A stretch of DNA of 41,819 nucleotides from an uncultured Bartonella sp. Lineage in GTDB: Bacteria; Pseudomonadota; Alphaproteobacteria; Rhizobiales; Rhizobiaceae. Position 1 is the first letter of the stretch. The number at the start of each line of letters is the position of its first letter. Below are positions 15,545 through 25,341 of the stretch, one piece after another. Under the pieces are notes generated by a model. It searched no databases and had not been told where the DNA came from. It saw only the letters and a program-made list of their open reading frames with translations. The stretch spans positions 1 to 41,819 of the forward strand of contig CAMLON010000013.1 of NCBI GenBank assembly GCA_946481695.1, given 5' to 3'. A program made the position numbers and the translations under genes.

Positions 15545-16381
15545 TCAACCCTTTTTGATACTCCACGGGAAGAGAAGTTTCTGGGTAAGAATAACAAGTT
15601 GGAACAAGATAAGCGAAATGGCGGCCAACACAAAAAGCCCCGCCCAGGCTTGCGGTATTTTATAAATCGAGGTGGAAAGCTGGAGGAAGAAACCTATGCC
15701 CTTGTCGGCCGAAACGAATTCGGCAACAACCGCACCGATAACGCATAAAGTAATGGAAATTTTCAAGGCCGAGAAAATATAGGGCACGGCATAGGGCAGG
15801 CGGATTTGCAATATTTCACGGCGAACCGGCGCGCGGAGCGATTTTGACAATTCGATCAATTCGGGCGGTGTAGAAAGAAGCCCTGTCGAAGTGGCAATGA
15901 CGAGCGGAAAAAACGAAATAAGAAAGGTGATGAGAATGCGCGGAAAGTCACCCGAACCGAATGCAACAATGACAATCGGTGCAATGGCAACAACCGGTGT
16001 CGACTGGATAATGACCAATAATGGATAAACCGTTTTTGATAAAAGCGGCGAGCGGATAAGACTGACAGCAAGCGGCAAGGCAATCAGAATGGATACGAAG
16101 AAGCCGAGGAGTGCCACCCGCAAGGTTGCAAATATATGAACAGCCCAACGCGATCCATCAATCACATGGAAAGCTTTGAAAATTTCAACCGGCTGCGGCA
16201 GGATGAAAGAGGGAATGGCAAAAAACACCGCTGCCAATTGCCAGATCACAAGAATAGCCACAATAAGCAACACTGCCGGTAAAGCCGACATTAGCGAGGA
16301 GAGGTGAAACAGCTTTATCTTCTTCCTCTTAAGCGAGCTTTGGCTTGATGAGGAGGTTTCTGAGGGTGTGAGCGAAGTCAT
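15545..16381 (-). CDS. ABC transporter permease (NitT/TauT type)
   Basis: The 278-residue inner-membrane protein has about six helices and the BPD_transp_1 domain. The EAA loop that docks the ATPase reads [20 protein letters not shown] followed by [12 protein letters not shown]. It starts within the ATPase gene (53-bp overlap) with AAGGTGG just before the ATG. It is the membrane channel of the importer encoded with the two upstream genes. Nitrate/sulfonate/taurine-type family membership is clear; given its neighbours the cargo is probably a purine-related compound. Confidence 0.9.
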   Translation of the reverse strand: MTSLTPSETSSSSQSSLKRKKIKLFHLSSLMSALPAVLLIVAILVIWQLAAVFFAIPSFILPQPVEIFKAFHVIDGSRWAVHIFATLRVALLGFFVSILIALPLAVSLIRSPLLSKTVYPLLVIIQSTPVVAIAPIVIVAFGSGDFPRILITFLISFFPLVIATSTGLLSTPPELIELSKSLRAPVRREILQIRLPYAVPYIFSALKISITLCVIGAVVAEFVSADKGIGFFLQLSTSIYKIPQAWAGLFVLAAISLILFQLVILTQKLLFPWSIKKG

Positions 16382-17150
16382 GGACCACCTTTTGGTTTGC
16401 AGTTTCGGCGTTGCGTGGCCGTCCGAGCGGCACGTCGAGTTCGGTTAAAACAGTTCCCGGCCGACCGGCGAGAACCAGCACACGGTCGGCAAGAATGGCA
16501 GCTTCATTGACAGAATGGGTAATGAACATCACGGTTTTCGGCCGGTCGGAAAAAATTCTTAAAAGTTCAAAACCCATTTCATCGCGGGTTAATGCATCAA
16601 GGGCGGAAAACGGTTCATCCATTAACAAAATATCGGGGTCGAGATGAAGCGCGCGGGCAATGCCGACACGCTGCTGCATACCGCCCGACAATTCCTCTGG
16701 CATACGTTTTTCAAAACCGGTAAGGCCGATCATGCGCACAAGTTCATGGGCTTTATCAATATCGGCGGAATTGACCTTGCCGAATTTGTGTTTGATCGGA
16801 AAGGTAATATTGTCCACAATATTGAGCCATGGCAGCAATGTCGGGCGCTGAAAAACAATGCCGACATCTTCGCGCGGCTCCGTAACCGGCATACCGAAAA
16901 CTTCCACCTTGCCCTGTGTCGGTTTCAAAAGACCGGCAATCAACCGCAAAAGCGTGGATTTGCCACAACCGGAAGGCCCCAATACCGCAAGAAATTCGTG
17001 ATAGCGAACATCGAAACTAATATTGTGAAGGGCTTGTGTTCGCCCTGTCGATGTCGTGAAAAACTGGCTTAGCCCTTCAAAACGGATAGAGGGGGGAGAA
17101 ATCGCATTGCTTGATTTCATTTCTATGGGTTGCAATTGGCTTGTTGTCAT
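16329..17150 (-). CDS. ABC transporter ATP-binding protein (NitT/TauT type)
   Basis: The 273-residue ATPase has Walker A (GPSGCGKST, near residue 60), the Q-loop ([10 protein letters not shown]), the signature LSGGMQQR, Walker B (ILLMDEP) and the switch His in FITHSVNEA. Its ATG overlaps the stop of the binding-protein gene (ATGA), and its 3' end overlaps the permease gene, so the three are translated as a coupled operon. It energises uptake. Confidence 0.93.
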   Translation of the reverse strand: MTTSQLQPIEMKSSNAISPPSIRFEGLSQFFTTSTGRTQALHNISFDVRYHEFLAVLGPSGCGKSTLLRLIAGLLKPTQGKVEVFGMPVTEPREDVGIVFQRPTLLPWLNIVDNITFPIKHKFGKVNSADIDKAHELVRMIGLTGFEKRMPEELSGGMQQRVGIARALHLDPDILLMDEPFSALDALTRDEMGFELLRIFSDRPKTVMFITHSVNEAAILADRVLVLAGRPGTVLTELDVPLGRPRNAETANQKVVHDFAHTLRNLLIKPKLA

Positions 17151-18469
17151 TTGAAGCCCTCCAGATTTTCGGAAAAACCGGTTTTAACGGCACTTTCAGC
17201 GGTCACAGCATTCGGGTCGAGGTTTAACGCTTCGGCAGTCTTTTGCCATGTGCGTTGAAGCTTGTCGCGACGGAAAGTGCCAAGGCCATATTGATCTGTC
17301 TCGTCATTGTAAATGAGCTTCAATGTATCGAGAAGCGAACCTTTAACACTCTGCCGATCAAGTTCGGGAACACTTTCCATCACCGCATCGACCGCTTCAT
17401 CAGGATGTTCATGCATGAATATGATTGATTGGCGATAGGCTTTGATAAAGCGGGTCAGAACATCGGGCCGTAAGGAAATGAATTTGTCTGAGGCAATCAG
17501 CGAACTGCCATAAAGATCAAGTCCACTTTCCACCCACGGAAAGGCTCTGATTTCTTTGTGCGCAATTCTGGCCTGTTCTTCGTAACGCGTGTAGTCGGTG
17601 AGCCACGCAATAATCACATCGGTCTTTCCGGTTATCAACATCGGCCCCAAAGCACCGGAGTCGACCCGTGTGAGGGAAATATCATCCATGGATAAATTCT
17701 GGGTTTTCAGAAAAGGCGGCAGGAAAAGATTGGAAGCGGTAAAAGGCGAGGTGGCAACAGCTTTGCCTTTTATATCGGCGATTTTCTGAATGGGACTGTC
17801 GGAAAGGACATAAAACGCATGTGGAGTTTTGTTGAAGATTGCCATAACCGCGCTTACCTTCACATTTGCGCTTACACGCGCAGCCATGAGCGCGGTGATG
17901 TCGGCTGCCCCCACGTCGCTCACTCCGGCAGCAATGCGGGTAATGGCGTCATTGCCGCCACGTCCGGGTTCAATGGCAACATCAAGCCCTTCAGATTTGC
18001 AAAAGCCTCTGTTCACACAAACATAAATCGCGGTTTTATCGCCACCGGGTAACCAGTCGAGTTGAAAACGCACTTCGTCAGGGGCTTTTTGAACCTCTTT
18101 GGCCTCAAGCGTTTGAGAAAACAAAAGAAGTGCAAGACCGGTTGAGAAAAGACTTGATGAAAGAAAACTGGCCGAAAGAAGACTTGTTTTAAAAAGACTT
18201 TTCAAAGCAAATTTCATGGCCTGAAAACTAGTCAAAGCAAATTTCATGGCCTGAAAACTAGCAATCGGAAAAGCTTGTTTAAAAGCTGAAAAACCTTGTC
18301 TGAGCGTTATCGGGATAAAGCTTTTTATATCCGCCCTTTCGAGGCGTTGTATTTTTGAAGTTGCAATTTTCATTTTGCCTTTGAGGTAAGAAGTGAGGTT
18401 CCTTGAAGAGCCGTTGCAAGGGAGGGAATAAAAAGCATTGTCGCTATTGTTTCGACATTTGGCCTGCAT
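17147..18469 (-). CDS. ABC transporter substrate-binding protein (NMT1/THI5-like)
   Basis: The mature domain (from about residue 125, [19 protein letters not shown]) is a NitT/TauT or HMP-type periplasmic binding protein; [14 protein letters not shown] and FTASNLF line the ligand cleft in this family. The frame is odd at its start. A good Shine-Dalgarno (GAGAGGA) precedes the ATG at 18469, but the normal signal peptide begins near 18217 ([14 protein letters not shown]). The 84 residues in between are unlike the family and contain a 10-residue tandem duplication. Translation may begin at 18217 or 18247. It leads the importer operon upstream of the LysR gene and allE. An allantoin- or purine-like ligand is inferred. 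Confidence 0.85.
   Translation of the reverse strand: MQAKCRNNSDNAFYSLPCNGSSRNLTSYLKGKMKIATSKIQRLERADIKSFIPITLRQGFSAFKQAFPIASFQAMKFALTSFQAMKFALKSLFKTSLLSASFLSSSLFSTGLALLLFSQTLEAKEVQKAPDEVRFQLDWLPGGDKTAIYVCVNRGFCKSEGLDVAIEPGRGGNDAITRIAAGVSDVGAADITALMAARVSANVKVSAVMAIFNKTPHAFYVLSDSPIQKIADIKGKAVATSPFTASNLFLPPFLKTQNLSMDDISLTRVDSGALGPMLITGKTDVIIAWLTDYTRYEEQARIAHKEIRAFPWVESGLDLYGSSLIASDKFISLRPDVLTRFIKAYRQSIIFMHEHPDEAVDAVMESVPELDRQSVKGSLLDTLKLIYNDETDQYGLGTFRRDKLQRTWQKTAEALNLDPNAVTAESAVKTGFSENLEGFK
18211..18268. repeat. 30-bp tandem duplication in the binding-protein leader
   Basis: The stretch ATTTCATGGCCTGAAAACTA occurs twice, exactly 30 bp apart. It keeps the frame and duplicates a candidate start codon together with the residues SFQAMKFAL. 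Confidence 0.85.
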
Positions 18470-19055
18470 GAACTTTTCCTCTCCCGCATAAAAAGCATTC
18501 CGGTTTTTTTAAAGAAACCCGAAAAACCGAACGGGCATTATGAACAAATTCCGGTTTTGCCATTTGTGCTGTCGGGTATTATCCGTTTAATTTTTTTGAA
18601 AACCGGATAATCAGCACAAGAAAGGCGGCGTATCGACATTCAACTTATGAAACCAAGCGTATTTTTTAACCTATAGTGTCATCCTGTATTTGTCGGAAAA
18701 CCTAGTCTTTCTCTTTGAAGCTCTAACTTTGTCTTCTTCAAAAAAGAAAACCGGTTTTATTTCCGACACCCCCAAGATTTACACGAACAACAAGCGAAAA
18801 CAAGAGAAAAAACCTAAAAATTAGGCGTTTTTATTTATTGATTAAATTTTATGCATTTTTTAAAAAGAGAAAATGAAAGATTAAAAATATCAAATAAAAT
18901 CAATTATTTGAAAAAACATTATTGACCGGCTCTGGTGCAGCCTCTGCGCTTTTATTAAGCGTTCTTAAAATTCGCACGGGTTGCTCTAAATTCTCTTAGT
19001 ACTGCTTTCGGTTTTTCATCCTTTGAAGAATAAATTCTTGGCATGGAAAGCGGGC
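18470..19055. other. AT-rich promoter region of the importer operon
   Basis: No gene is supported in about 590 bp. The minus-strand promoter of the importer operon and any LysR site should be here. A-rich tracts around 18.83-18.93 kb suggest bendable DNA. Confidence 0.4.
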
Positions 19056-19093
19056 ATAAAAACAACAAAAATCGCGCCACAAAGGGCGCGATT
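19056..19093 (-). terminator. Intrinsic terminator of the flavoprotein gene
   Basis: The inverted repeat AATCGCGCC/GGCGCGATT has a 6-base loop. On the minus strand it is followed by TTTTGTTGTTTTT. It lies about 95 bp after the stop of the flavin oxidoreductase gene and separates it from the importer operon. Confidence 0.75.
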
Positions 19094-19187
19094 CTCGATG
19101 ACATTGAAAGAAAAATGAAAAATTCAGTTGCTTTTCGGGCAGGCCGGTTTTGGCAACAGCCAATTTATCCGTTCGCCCGAAGGGCGT

Positions 19188-20630
19188 TTAACCTGCTTTC
19201 CCCATGGCAACCGGTTGGGGTGCTGTCAGTTCCTTCTCGTCAAATGCTCTCAAAAGATCATAGTGATAATCGGCATCTTCGCAGAACAATTCGCTGCTCA
19301 CCCCATAGGCAAGTCTTCTCACGCCGAATTTCAAAGCCGAAATTCCGGCCGATGCGGCAAGGCTTGGCATACCGGCAAAAGTGTAGCTGAAAATCCGATT
19401 AAGATATGGCGCATCCCCTTTCACCTTTTCCTGAAACTGGAAGTTTTTCCCAAGATAAGGGCAGCTTGCAATCACCGCATGTTCTTCACCCGCAGGTGGC
19501 GTAAAATGGTCGCCCCAGGTTTCGATCTTATCGGCAAAACGGGCAATTTCCGGCCGCGTTTTAAGGTCGATAATCAAGCCTGTGCCGACAATCAGAAAAT
19601 CGAATTCATCACTTTCGTGCGGTGTGACAAGAACAAGCTTTTCACCATCCATTCGGCAGCTTTTTATGGGGCTTGCAAGTTTCAATTCGTAATTGTCGAA
19701 TTTTGTGCACCGTAAATAGGAATCCTGTGTTGGCGGCTGGTTGACATCAAAGAGATATTTCATGAACTGCCATTTCTTGTCGTCATCAAGATCGGCAAAA
19801 TGGCGCAAAAACCCGCTATATTCCATAAAACGGTAAGGGTTGACTGTCGGCAAAATGGAACGTCTGACAAAATGCGTTACCGATTTTGCACCGTGTTCCA
19901 AAGCTGTGGCACTATTGTCGAAAGAAGACGAGCCACCACCCACAACGGCAACACGCTTGCCGGCAAGCTTGTCAAAATTGATTGCTTCGGCCGTATGGGC
20001 ATAAACTTTCTTGTCAAGAGCATCCTTGAACATATCCGGCACAACCCATTGGCCGCTTCCCTCGATACCGGTCGCTAAAACCACAAGGCGCGTATAGATC
20101 ATATCGGGTTTGCCGTTTCTTTCGATATGAACTGCAAAAACATCATCTTGCACCGGCTCGATATCGGTGACAATTGTCCGGTTTGTCACCTCTATATGGG
20201 TAACTTTTTTCAACCAGTCGAGATATTCTGCCCAAAGATTGGTCGGGATTTTATAAAGCTCTTCCCAGGATTTATGCCCGAAACGCGCTTCCCACCAGGC
20301 ACGCACAGTCAAACTGCCAATGTCGAGATCGGGCCCCGTCACATATTTCGGTGTGCGCAATGTATGCATGCGGGCGTAAGTGCGCCATGGCCCTTCAAAG
20401 CCGGCTTCATTTTTATCCAGAATGGCAATGTTTGTAACGCTTTCCCGCCGCAATTGTAGCGCCAATGTCAAACCGCTTTGTCCGCCGCCAATAATCACAA
20501 CATCCTTCACCGGATTGCCGTGATATGTCTTCGGTTTTACCCATTGACGGGCAGGATAGTTCAAACATTCAAGATCGTATTTTGCCTGCCGCTCAAGCTT
20601 GGCAAGATTTATTTCGCTATTTTCTGGCAT
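19188..20630 (-). CDS. FAD/NAD(P)-dependent oxidoreductase (flavin monooxygenase-like)
   Basis: The 480-residue soluble protein has an FAD-binding Rossmann motif (VVIIGGGQSGLTLALQ, about residues 44-60), a second nucleotide-binding motif for NADPH (VAVVGGGSSSFDNSATALEH, about 230-250), and the late FAD-contact segment FLIVGTGLI. This layout is that of class B flavin monooxygenases and N-hydroxylating relatives. The reaction is unknown. It is transcribed divergently from allantoinase puuE within a purine cluster lacking urate oxidase, so a role in purine or allantoin oxidation is conceivable; that is an inference. It is larger than HpxO-type urate hydroxylases and does not look like one. Confidence 0.85.
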   Translation of the reverse strand: MPENSEINLAKLERQAKYDLECLNYPARQWVKPKTYHGNPVKDVVIIGGGQSGLTLALQLRRESVTNIAILDKNEAGFEGPWRTYARMHTLRTPKYVTGPDLDIGSLTVRAWWEARFGHKSWEELYKIPTNLWAEYLDWLKKVTHIEVTNRTIVTDIEPVQDDVFAVHIERNGKPDMIYTRLVVLATGIEGSGQWVVPDMFKDALDKKVYAHTAEAINFDKLAGKRVAVVGGGSSSFDNSATALEHGAKSVTHFVRRSILPTVNPYRFMEYSGFLRHFADLDDDKKWQFMKYLFDVNQPPTQDSYLRCTKFDNYELKLASPIKSCRMDGEKLVLVTPHESDEFDFLIVGTGLIIDLKTRPEIARFADKIETWGDHFTPPAGEEHAVIASCPYLGKNFQFQEKVKGDAPYLNRIFSYTFAGMPSLAASAGISALKFGVRRLAYGVSSELFCEDADYHYDLLRAFDEKELTAPQPVAMGKAG

Positions 20631-21241
20631 GTCTATTCCCCATTATTGGCAGGCCAAGGAACAAGCTCCGGCTTTTAAAAGAACCTTGTCTGCCGGTTTA
20701 AAACGAGGATGACACTTTCTGTCCGGATCGACCCGATCGACCCGCAATACGCTTTTGCCGGTGTTTTAAAGGCTAAATATAAGGCAGAAACTTGTCAAGA
20801 TTAAAAAATAGGCAAAATCAAATATAATTTGCTGTTATTTCAAGCAAAACTCACTGGTCAGCACGTATAAATAGGTTTTTATTTGGCTTGTTTTTTATTT
20901 TGATTTTTCTTTTTTTGATAGTTCATCGCTTGTTCAATAGTATTGATTTTGTACGAGGTTAAATAAAAGAACGGAAACAATCAGTGCGGTCTGCTGTGCC
21001 GCAATTAAGCGAGGCTCGGATAATCCGGTGAAACACCGGAAAGGCCAAAACTCCTCATAAAGAGCAATTCCGGAAAGGGTAAAAGCGCACAAAAGTTTTT
21101 CCTGAAATATCGGCGCGATTATGCCCCGAAAGTTAAGTGGCATGGCTCTTGCTTTTCATATTTTCAGCAACTGTTCAGATGCGGAAATTCCATTTGATTT
21201 CCGGACAGTGTTTCAATTTTGTTGTTTGGGGAAGAAAATCC
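20631..21241. other. Divergent promoter region between flavoprotein and puuE
   Basis: No gene is supported in about 610 bp. It should contain the promoters of both divergent transcription units of the purine cluster. No operator stands out by eye. Confidence 0.4.
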
Positions 21242-22162
21242 ATGCAATCACTAAAAGACTACCGCACCCGCGAATTTTATGGCTATGGGGCGAACCCGCC
21301 AGACCCCGAATGGCCGGACGGGGCAAAAATTGCTGTACAATTTGTCATCAATTATGAAGAGGGCGGGGAAAGCAATATTCTTCATGGCGACAAAGCCTCC
21401 GAGCATTTATTGTCCGAAATTGTCGGCGCAGTTCCTTGGGAAGGGCAGCGCAATCTCAATATTGAATCCTTGTATGAATATGGTGCGCGTGTCGGCTTTT
21501 GGCGGCTCTACCGGCTTTTTACCGAAAGAAATATGAAGCTTACGGTATTTGCTGTGGCCAAGGCTTTGGAGCTCAATCCGGCTGTTGCGAAAGCCATGGT
21601 CGAGGCCGATTGGGAAATTGCCACCCATGGCTTTCGTTGGCTTGAATATAAGGATGTTGATGAAGAGGAAGAGCGTTTTCACATTCGCGAAGCTGTACGC
21701 ATCCAGAAACAATTAACGGGTGAGCGCCCATATGGAATCTATCAGGGAAAACCGTCGATCAATACTCTGCGGCTAACGATGGAAGAGGGCGGCTTTATCT
21801 ATTCGTCAGATAGTTATGCCGATGAACTTCCCTATTGGGTGAAAGGCATTGAAAAGCCGTTTCTGATTATTCCTTATACATTAGATGTCAATGACATGCG
21901 CTTTGCAACCGCACAAGGTTTCAACAGTGGCGAACAATTTTTCAACTATCTGAAAGACAGTTTCGATGTTCTTTATGAAGAGGGTGAAAAAGGCGCACCG
22001 AAAATGCTTTCTATCGGTTTGCATTGTCGCTTGGTTGGCCATCCGGGGCGGGCAAAGGCACTTGAAAAATTTCTCGATTATGTGGCAGCCAAAAAGTCGG
22101 TTTATATTGCACGGCGCATAGATATTGCCCGCCATTGGCAAAAAGTGCATCCGGCCAAATAA
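21242..22162 (+). CDS. puuE: Allantoinase PuuE (polysaccharide-deacetylase fold)
   Basis: The 306-residue protein of the NodB/CE4 fold hydrolyses allantoin to allantoate without the usual amidohydrolase fold. Family hallmarks are the N-terminal YGYGANPPDPEWPDGAKIAV, then VINYEEGGE, EYGARVGFWRL, ATHGFRW and SIGLHCRLVGHPGRA. The ATG at 21242 follows GGGGAAG by about 7 bp; a longer frame exists but lacks this signal. It is the first of four rightward genes for urate-derived compounds. Confidence 0.93.
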   Translation: MQSLKDYRTREFYGYGANPPDPEWPDGAKIAVQFVINYEEGGESNILHGDKASEHLLSEIVGAVPWEGQRNLNIESLYEYGARVGFWRLYRLFTERNMKLTVFAVAKALELNPAVAKAMVEADWEIATHGFRWLEYKDVDEEEERFHIREAVRIQKQLTGERPYGIYQGKPSINTLRLTMEEGGFIYSSDSYADELPYWVKGIEKPFLIIPYTLDVNDMRFATAQGFNSGEQFFNYLKDSFDVLYEEGEKGAPKMLSIGLHCRLVGHPGRAKALEKFLDYVAAKKSVYIARRIDIARHWQKVHPAK

Positions 22163-22202
22163 GCCTGAAACAGAATAAAGAAAAACCGGAGGACAAGAAA
22201 CA

Positions 22203-22805
22203 ATGGTCGAGCAGGAAAATCATAAAAAACAATTGCACGAGCTTGCCGTTTTAAAAATCGGAAAAGCCGAATTTTCTCCTTTTGGCGATGTGATCGATGT
22301 GAGGGAAGAAACAATTTCGCCCGACCAAATGGACAAAGAAAATAAAACAGGCTCGGCTTACCAAAAAAATCCGGTTATGATCCCGATCAATCAGGGGCGG
22401 GCAATCCGCTTCCATGATCTTGCAAAGGTTGAAGCAGAGGGAAAAAAGCCGCGCGTCCTCATCAATGTCTTCCGATCTCTCCCGATCGACTTTCCTATTC
22501 AGATTGATATGATGGAGCGCCACCCTTATGGCTCGCAGGCATTTCTGCCAGCGGGCGAAAATCCGTTTCTCGTTGTTGTGGCAAAGGATGAAGGGGGCAA
22601 ACCTTCCGCCCCGCAAGCCTTTTATTGCCCTTCAGGTGTCGGCGTTAATTATCATAAAAATGTCTGGCATTTTCCGCTTCTTGCACTTTTCAAGACAAGC
22701 GATTTCTATGTGGTTGATCGCGGTGGTGTCGAAAACAATCTTGAAGAATATTTTTATCAAGACGAGGCTTGGCAAATAAGCCGGTTGCCGGATTTTGATA
22801 AATGA
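22203..22805 (+). CDS. allA: Ureidoglycolate lyase
   Basis: The 200-residue cupin-like enzyme splits (S)-ureidoglycolate into glyoxylate and urea, the last step of allantoin use. Family segments are FSPFGDVID, INVFRSLPIDFP, MMERHPYGSQAFLPAGENPF and VGVNYHKNVWHFPLL. It is about 30 residues longer than typical AllA, mostly through charged insertions. GGAGG lies 9 bp before the ATG, 40 bp after the allantoinase gene. It uses the product of the allE enzyme encoded at 13.5 kb. Confidence 0.92.
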   Translation: MVEQENHKKQLHELAVLKIGKAEFSPFGDVIDVREETISPDQMDKENKTGSAYQKNPVMIPINQGRAIRFHDLAKVEAEGKKPRVLINVFRSLPIDFPIQIDMMERHPYGSQAFLPAGENPFLVVVAKDEGGKPSAPQAFYCPSGVGVNYHKNVWHFPLLALFKTSDFYVVDRGGVENNLEEYFYQDEAWQISRLPDFDK

Positions 22806-22908
22806 CGGAAAGGCTTCGCGAACTTGCGTTTTAAAGAACCGAATTGAGCAAAATATCAAAATTGAGAACACATAAATACCGGCAAACAAATTAAGGAAAA
22901 AAGACCCC

Positions 22909-23436
22909 GTGAAAATTGAACAATTGAACACTCTTAGAACCACCGCTTTTATTGGTTGTTTAAGCGGTATTTTCGAGCATTCCCCTTGGGTAGGAGAAAG
23001 TGTTGCAGGAAAACGCCCGTTTGAAAATCTCGATGCGCTTTATGAAGCTATGGTCGAAGCGGTCAGACAAGCTCCGGAAGAGTTGAAAAACAGGTTGATT
23101 TTGGCGCACCCCGATCTTGCGGGTAAACTTGCCCGTTCATCAAAATTGACCGCGCAATCGGAAAAAGAACAAAAAGGGGCAGGGCTTGATCGTTTAAGCG
23201 AGGATGAATTCGATCAATTTCAGAAATTGAATGAAGCTTATCGGGCAAAATTTTCCTTCCCCTTTATTATTGCCGTGCGGGGGCATGGCGGAAAAGCCCA
23301 TGACAAATATTCCATTCTCGCCAATATGAAAAAGCGCTTGAACAATGATAGGGATGAAGAAAAAGCCACAGCATTAACGGAAATCTTCCGCATTGCGCGC
23401 TTGCGGCTTGAAGATCTCATCGACAGCGAGGGATAA
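22909..23436 (+). CDS. uraD: 2-oxo-4-hydroxy-4-carboxy-5-ureidoimidazoline decarboxylase
   Basis: The 175-residue all-helical enzyme converts OHCU to (S)-allantoin. The diagnostic residues are the active-site His in EHSPWV, the HPDLAGKLA segment, and FPFIIAVRGH near residue 120. The start is a GTG behind TAAGGA. It lies 4 bp ahead of uraH, the preceding step in the pathway. It acts in the cytoplasm. Confidence 0.93.
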   Translation: MKIEQLNTLRTTAFIGCLSGIFEHSPWVGESVAGKRPFENLDALYEAMVEAVRQAPEELKNRLILAHPDLAGKLARSSKLTAQSEKEQKGAGLDRLSEDEFDQFQKLNEAYRAKFSFPFIIAVRGHGGKAHDKYSILANMKKRLNNDRDEEKATALTEIFRIARLRLEDLIDSEG

Positions 23437-23439
23437 AAC

Positions 23440-23886
23440 ATGACCGGTTTGACAACCCATATTCTTGATACGGCATCCGGCAAACCGGCTTCCGGCGTCA
23501 AAATTCAGCTCTATAAGCTTTGCCAAAAAAATGTTCCGGAAAACGAAAATAACAGGACAATAAACAAACCTCATGAGATGGATGAAAAAACGCATTTGGC
23601 GGGCGAAGAAACGCAATCCGTCGTCAAAAAATTGCTTGTTGAAACAAAGAGCAATCAGGACGGGCGAACGGAAAAACCGCTTCTTGATGAAAAGGCAATG
23701 GAAAAAGGGCAATATGAATTGCATTTTTTCACGGCTGCCTATTTTTTTAACCAAGGCGCAAAACTTGATAATCCGCCTTTTCTTGATGAAATCACCATAC
23801 GCTTTTCAATAGCCGATAACACCGCCCATTATCATGTTCCGCTCCTTGTAAGCCCGTGGAGCTATTCGACCTATCGCGGCAGTTGA
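23440..23886 (+). CDS. uraH: 5-hydroxyisourate hydrolase with an internal insertion
   Basis: The 148-residue transthyretin-like enzyme hydrolyses 5-hydroxyisourate to OHCU. The N-terminal LTTHILDTASGKPA and the C-terminal YHVPLLVSPWSYSTYRGS, with the family YRGS ending, are intact. Normal family length is about 110-120 residues. The extra 30 or so residues lie after the second strand (from CQKNVPENENN to about GEETQSVVKK), a charged, disordered-looking insert. Active-site residues at both ends are kept, so activity is expected. Confidence 0.92.
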   Translation: MTGLTTHILDTASGKPASGVKIQLYKLCQKNVPENENNRTINKPHEMDEKTHLAGEETQSVVKKLLVETKSNQDGRTEKPLLDEKAMEKGQYELHFFTAAYFFNQGAKLDNPPFLDEITIRFSIADNTAHYHVPLLVSPWSYSTYRGS

Positions 23887-23956
23887 AAAACGAGGCCGGA
23901 TATGCAGTTAAAAACGAGGCCGGATATTATGACCGGATATAATGACCGGATATAAT
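23887..23956. repeat. Short tandem repeats after uraH
   Basis: AAACGAGGCCGGATAT occurs twice, followed by two tandem copies of GACCGGATATAAT. They fill the gap between convergent genes. No terminator is obvious. Confidence 0.7.
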
Positions 23957-24048
23957 GAGACGCGCACATCATTCTCGCCGCCGCTTTCAGGCACAAGTTT
24001 GTGGGCCCTTGTTTCGGGCTTACTGAATATTTGTTGGCTCTTCCGGTT

Positions 24049-25341
24049 TTAAAGTTCGTCGTAACGCTTGCCGATTTTCTTTCCGGAAATTGCCCAGATA
24101 CAGGATAAAACAAGTGCAAGCAGCATAATAACCGGCGGGTAGGCAACTTTGTTCATAAGCGTATCAACCCAGCCCCAGAATGCATCCGACCCACGATAGA
24201 CAAAAGTATCAATAGCGTTTTTTGCACTGAAGCGCGAATTTTCATCAACTGCCGAAAAGAGCATTTCACGGGCAGGGCGGGCAAGTGCATATTCTCCCAC
24301 ACGCCGCAATATCATCGCGATTGCCAAAATCGGAAAACAATAGAATATGCCGAGTAGTCCGAACAGGATCACCATCATGACTGGCAAGCTCACAAGCAAG
24401 AATGTCACGCCGAATTTTTTTGCAATGCGGGCGGTAACGAACATCTGGATAAGAATGCACGAGGTTTGCACAACCGTATCCATAATGGAAAAAAACTGTG
24501 TCTGTTCACCAGGATTGGTAAAGGTCGCCTGAACAAGGCGTGCCTGCGCGTAATAAAGAAAAGTGGTTCCGGCCGAGGTGAAAATGGCATAAATGGCAAT
24601 TTGGCGGAGATAAGGCGATTTTACGATGAGTTTCAAGCCAATCCATATGCCGGAATAGGTTTCACTGTTCTCGTCTTCCGTGTCGGTTGCCGTGTGCAGA
24701 TTTTGTTTTAAGTCTTTGCCGCGGCCGAAGTCATTTCGCCAGTGCACAAGAAAAAACCAGAGAAAAAGCGTTGATAAAAACAGCGCTGTCGAAATTAAAA
24801 GAAGCCCCGCATAGCCCACTTTTTCAACCATAAATGCACTTATCAGCGGGCCGGTTATGCCGCCAAGGCTTGCCCCTGCCGATAGGGGGCCAAACAGGCG
24901 CTGTGCCTGTTCTTTGGTAAAAACCTCGGCCAAAAAGCTCCATGTCAGGGAAATAACAAACAGGTTATAAACCGACACCCAGACAAAGAATGCGCGCCCC
25001 ACCCAAACATTGCCGCTATTATAATAAAGGCTTATCGTAAAGCCGAGTATCACAAGGCTACAAAAGAGTGTTGAATAGATAAAGAGATTGGTCTTTTTAA
25101 TTTTCTGGCTGATAAAGCCGAAAATGGGCACAACGAGAAACATGGCGCAAAAAGTGGCGGTAAAAAGCCATGAGAGGTGATCAACACCACCGGCAATGCC
25201 GAATGTTTCCCGCACCGGCCGCAACATGAAATAGCTGCAAAAGACGAGAAAAAGCGTGAAAAAGCCGCCCAAAAAAGCAACTGTTTCATGCGCTTTTAGC
25301 GCGAACAGACGTTCAAATATATGTTGCAGCTTATTTGTCAT
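24049..25341 (-). CDS. Npt1/Npt2-like or MFS carrier (putative nucleotide-type transporter)
   Basis: The 430-residue membrane protein has about 12 helices. The N-terminus FFTLFLVFCSYFMLRPVRET is the hallmark of the ATP:ADP-exchange (Npt)-like proteins of proteobacteria, and RLFGPLSAGASLGGITGP is also typical. Such relatives in free-living bacteria are of unknown substrate and need not carry nucleotides. The start codon overlaps the stop of the upstream reductase gene (TAATG), so it is the last gene of a leftward operon with two Tat-type oxidoreductases. Confidence 0.82.
   Translation of the reverse strand: MTNKLQHIFERLFALKAHETVAFLGGFFTLFLVFCSYFMLRPVRETFGIAGGVDHLSWLFTATFCAMFLVVPIFGFISQKIKKTNLFIYSTLFCSLVILGFTISLYYNSGNVWVGRAFFVWVSVYNLFVISLTWSFLAEVFTKEQAQRLFGPLSAGASLGGITGPLISAFMVEKVGYAGLLLISTALFLSTLFLWFFLVHWRNDFGRGKDLKQNLHTATDTEDENSETYSGIWIGLKLIVKSPYLRQIAIYAIFTSAGTTFLYYAQARLVQATFTNPGEQTQFFSIMDTVVQTSCILIQMFVTARIAKKFGVTFLLVSLPVMMVILFGLLGIFYCFPILAIAMILRRVGEYALARPAREMLFSAVDENSRFSAKNAIDTFVYRGSDAFWGWVDTLMNKVAYPPVIMLLALVLSCIWAISGKKIGKRYDEL

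Noticed and set aside
19043..19715. Plus-strand ORFs opposite the flavin oxidoreductase
   Set aside because: They overlap the terminator hairpin and the coding region of a well-supported minus-strand gene, and show no protein features of their own.
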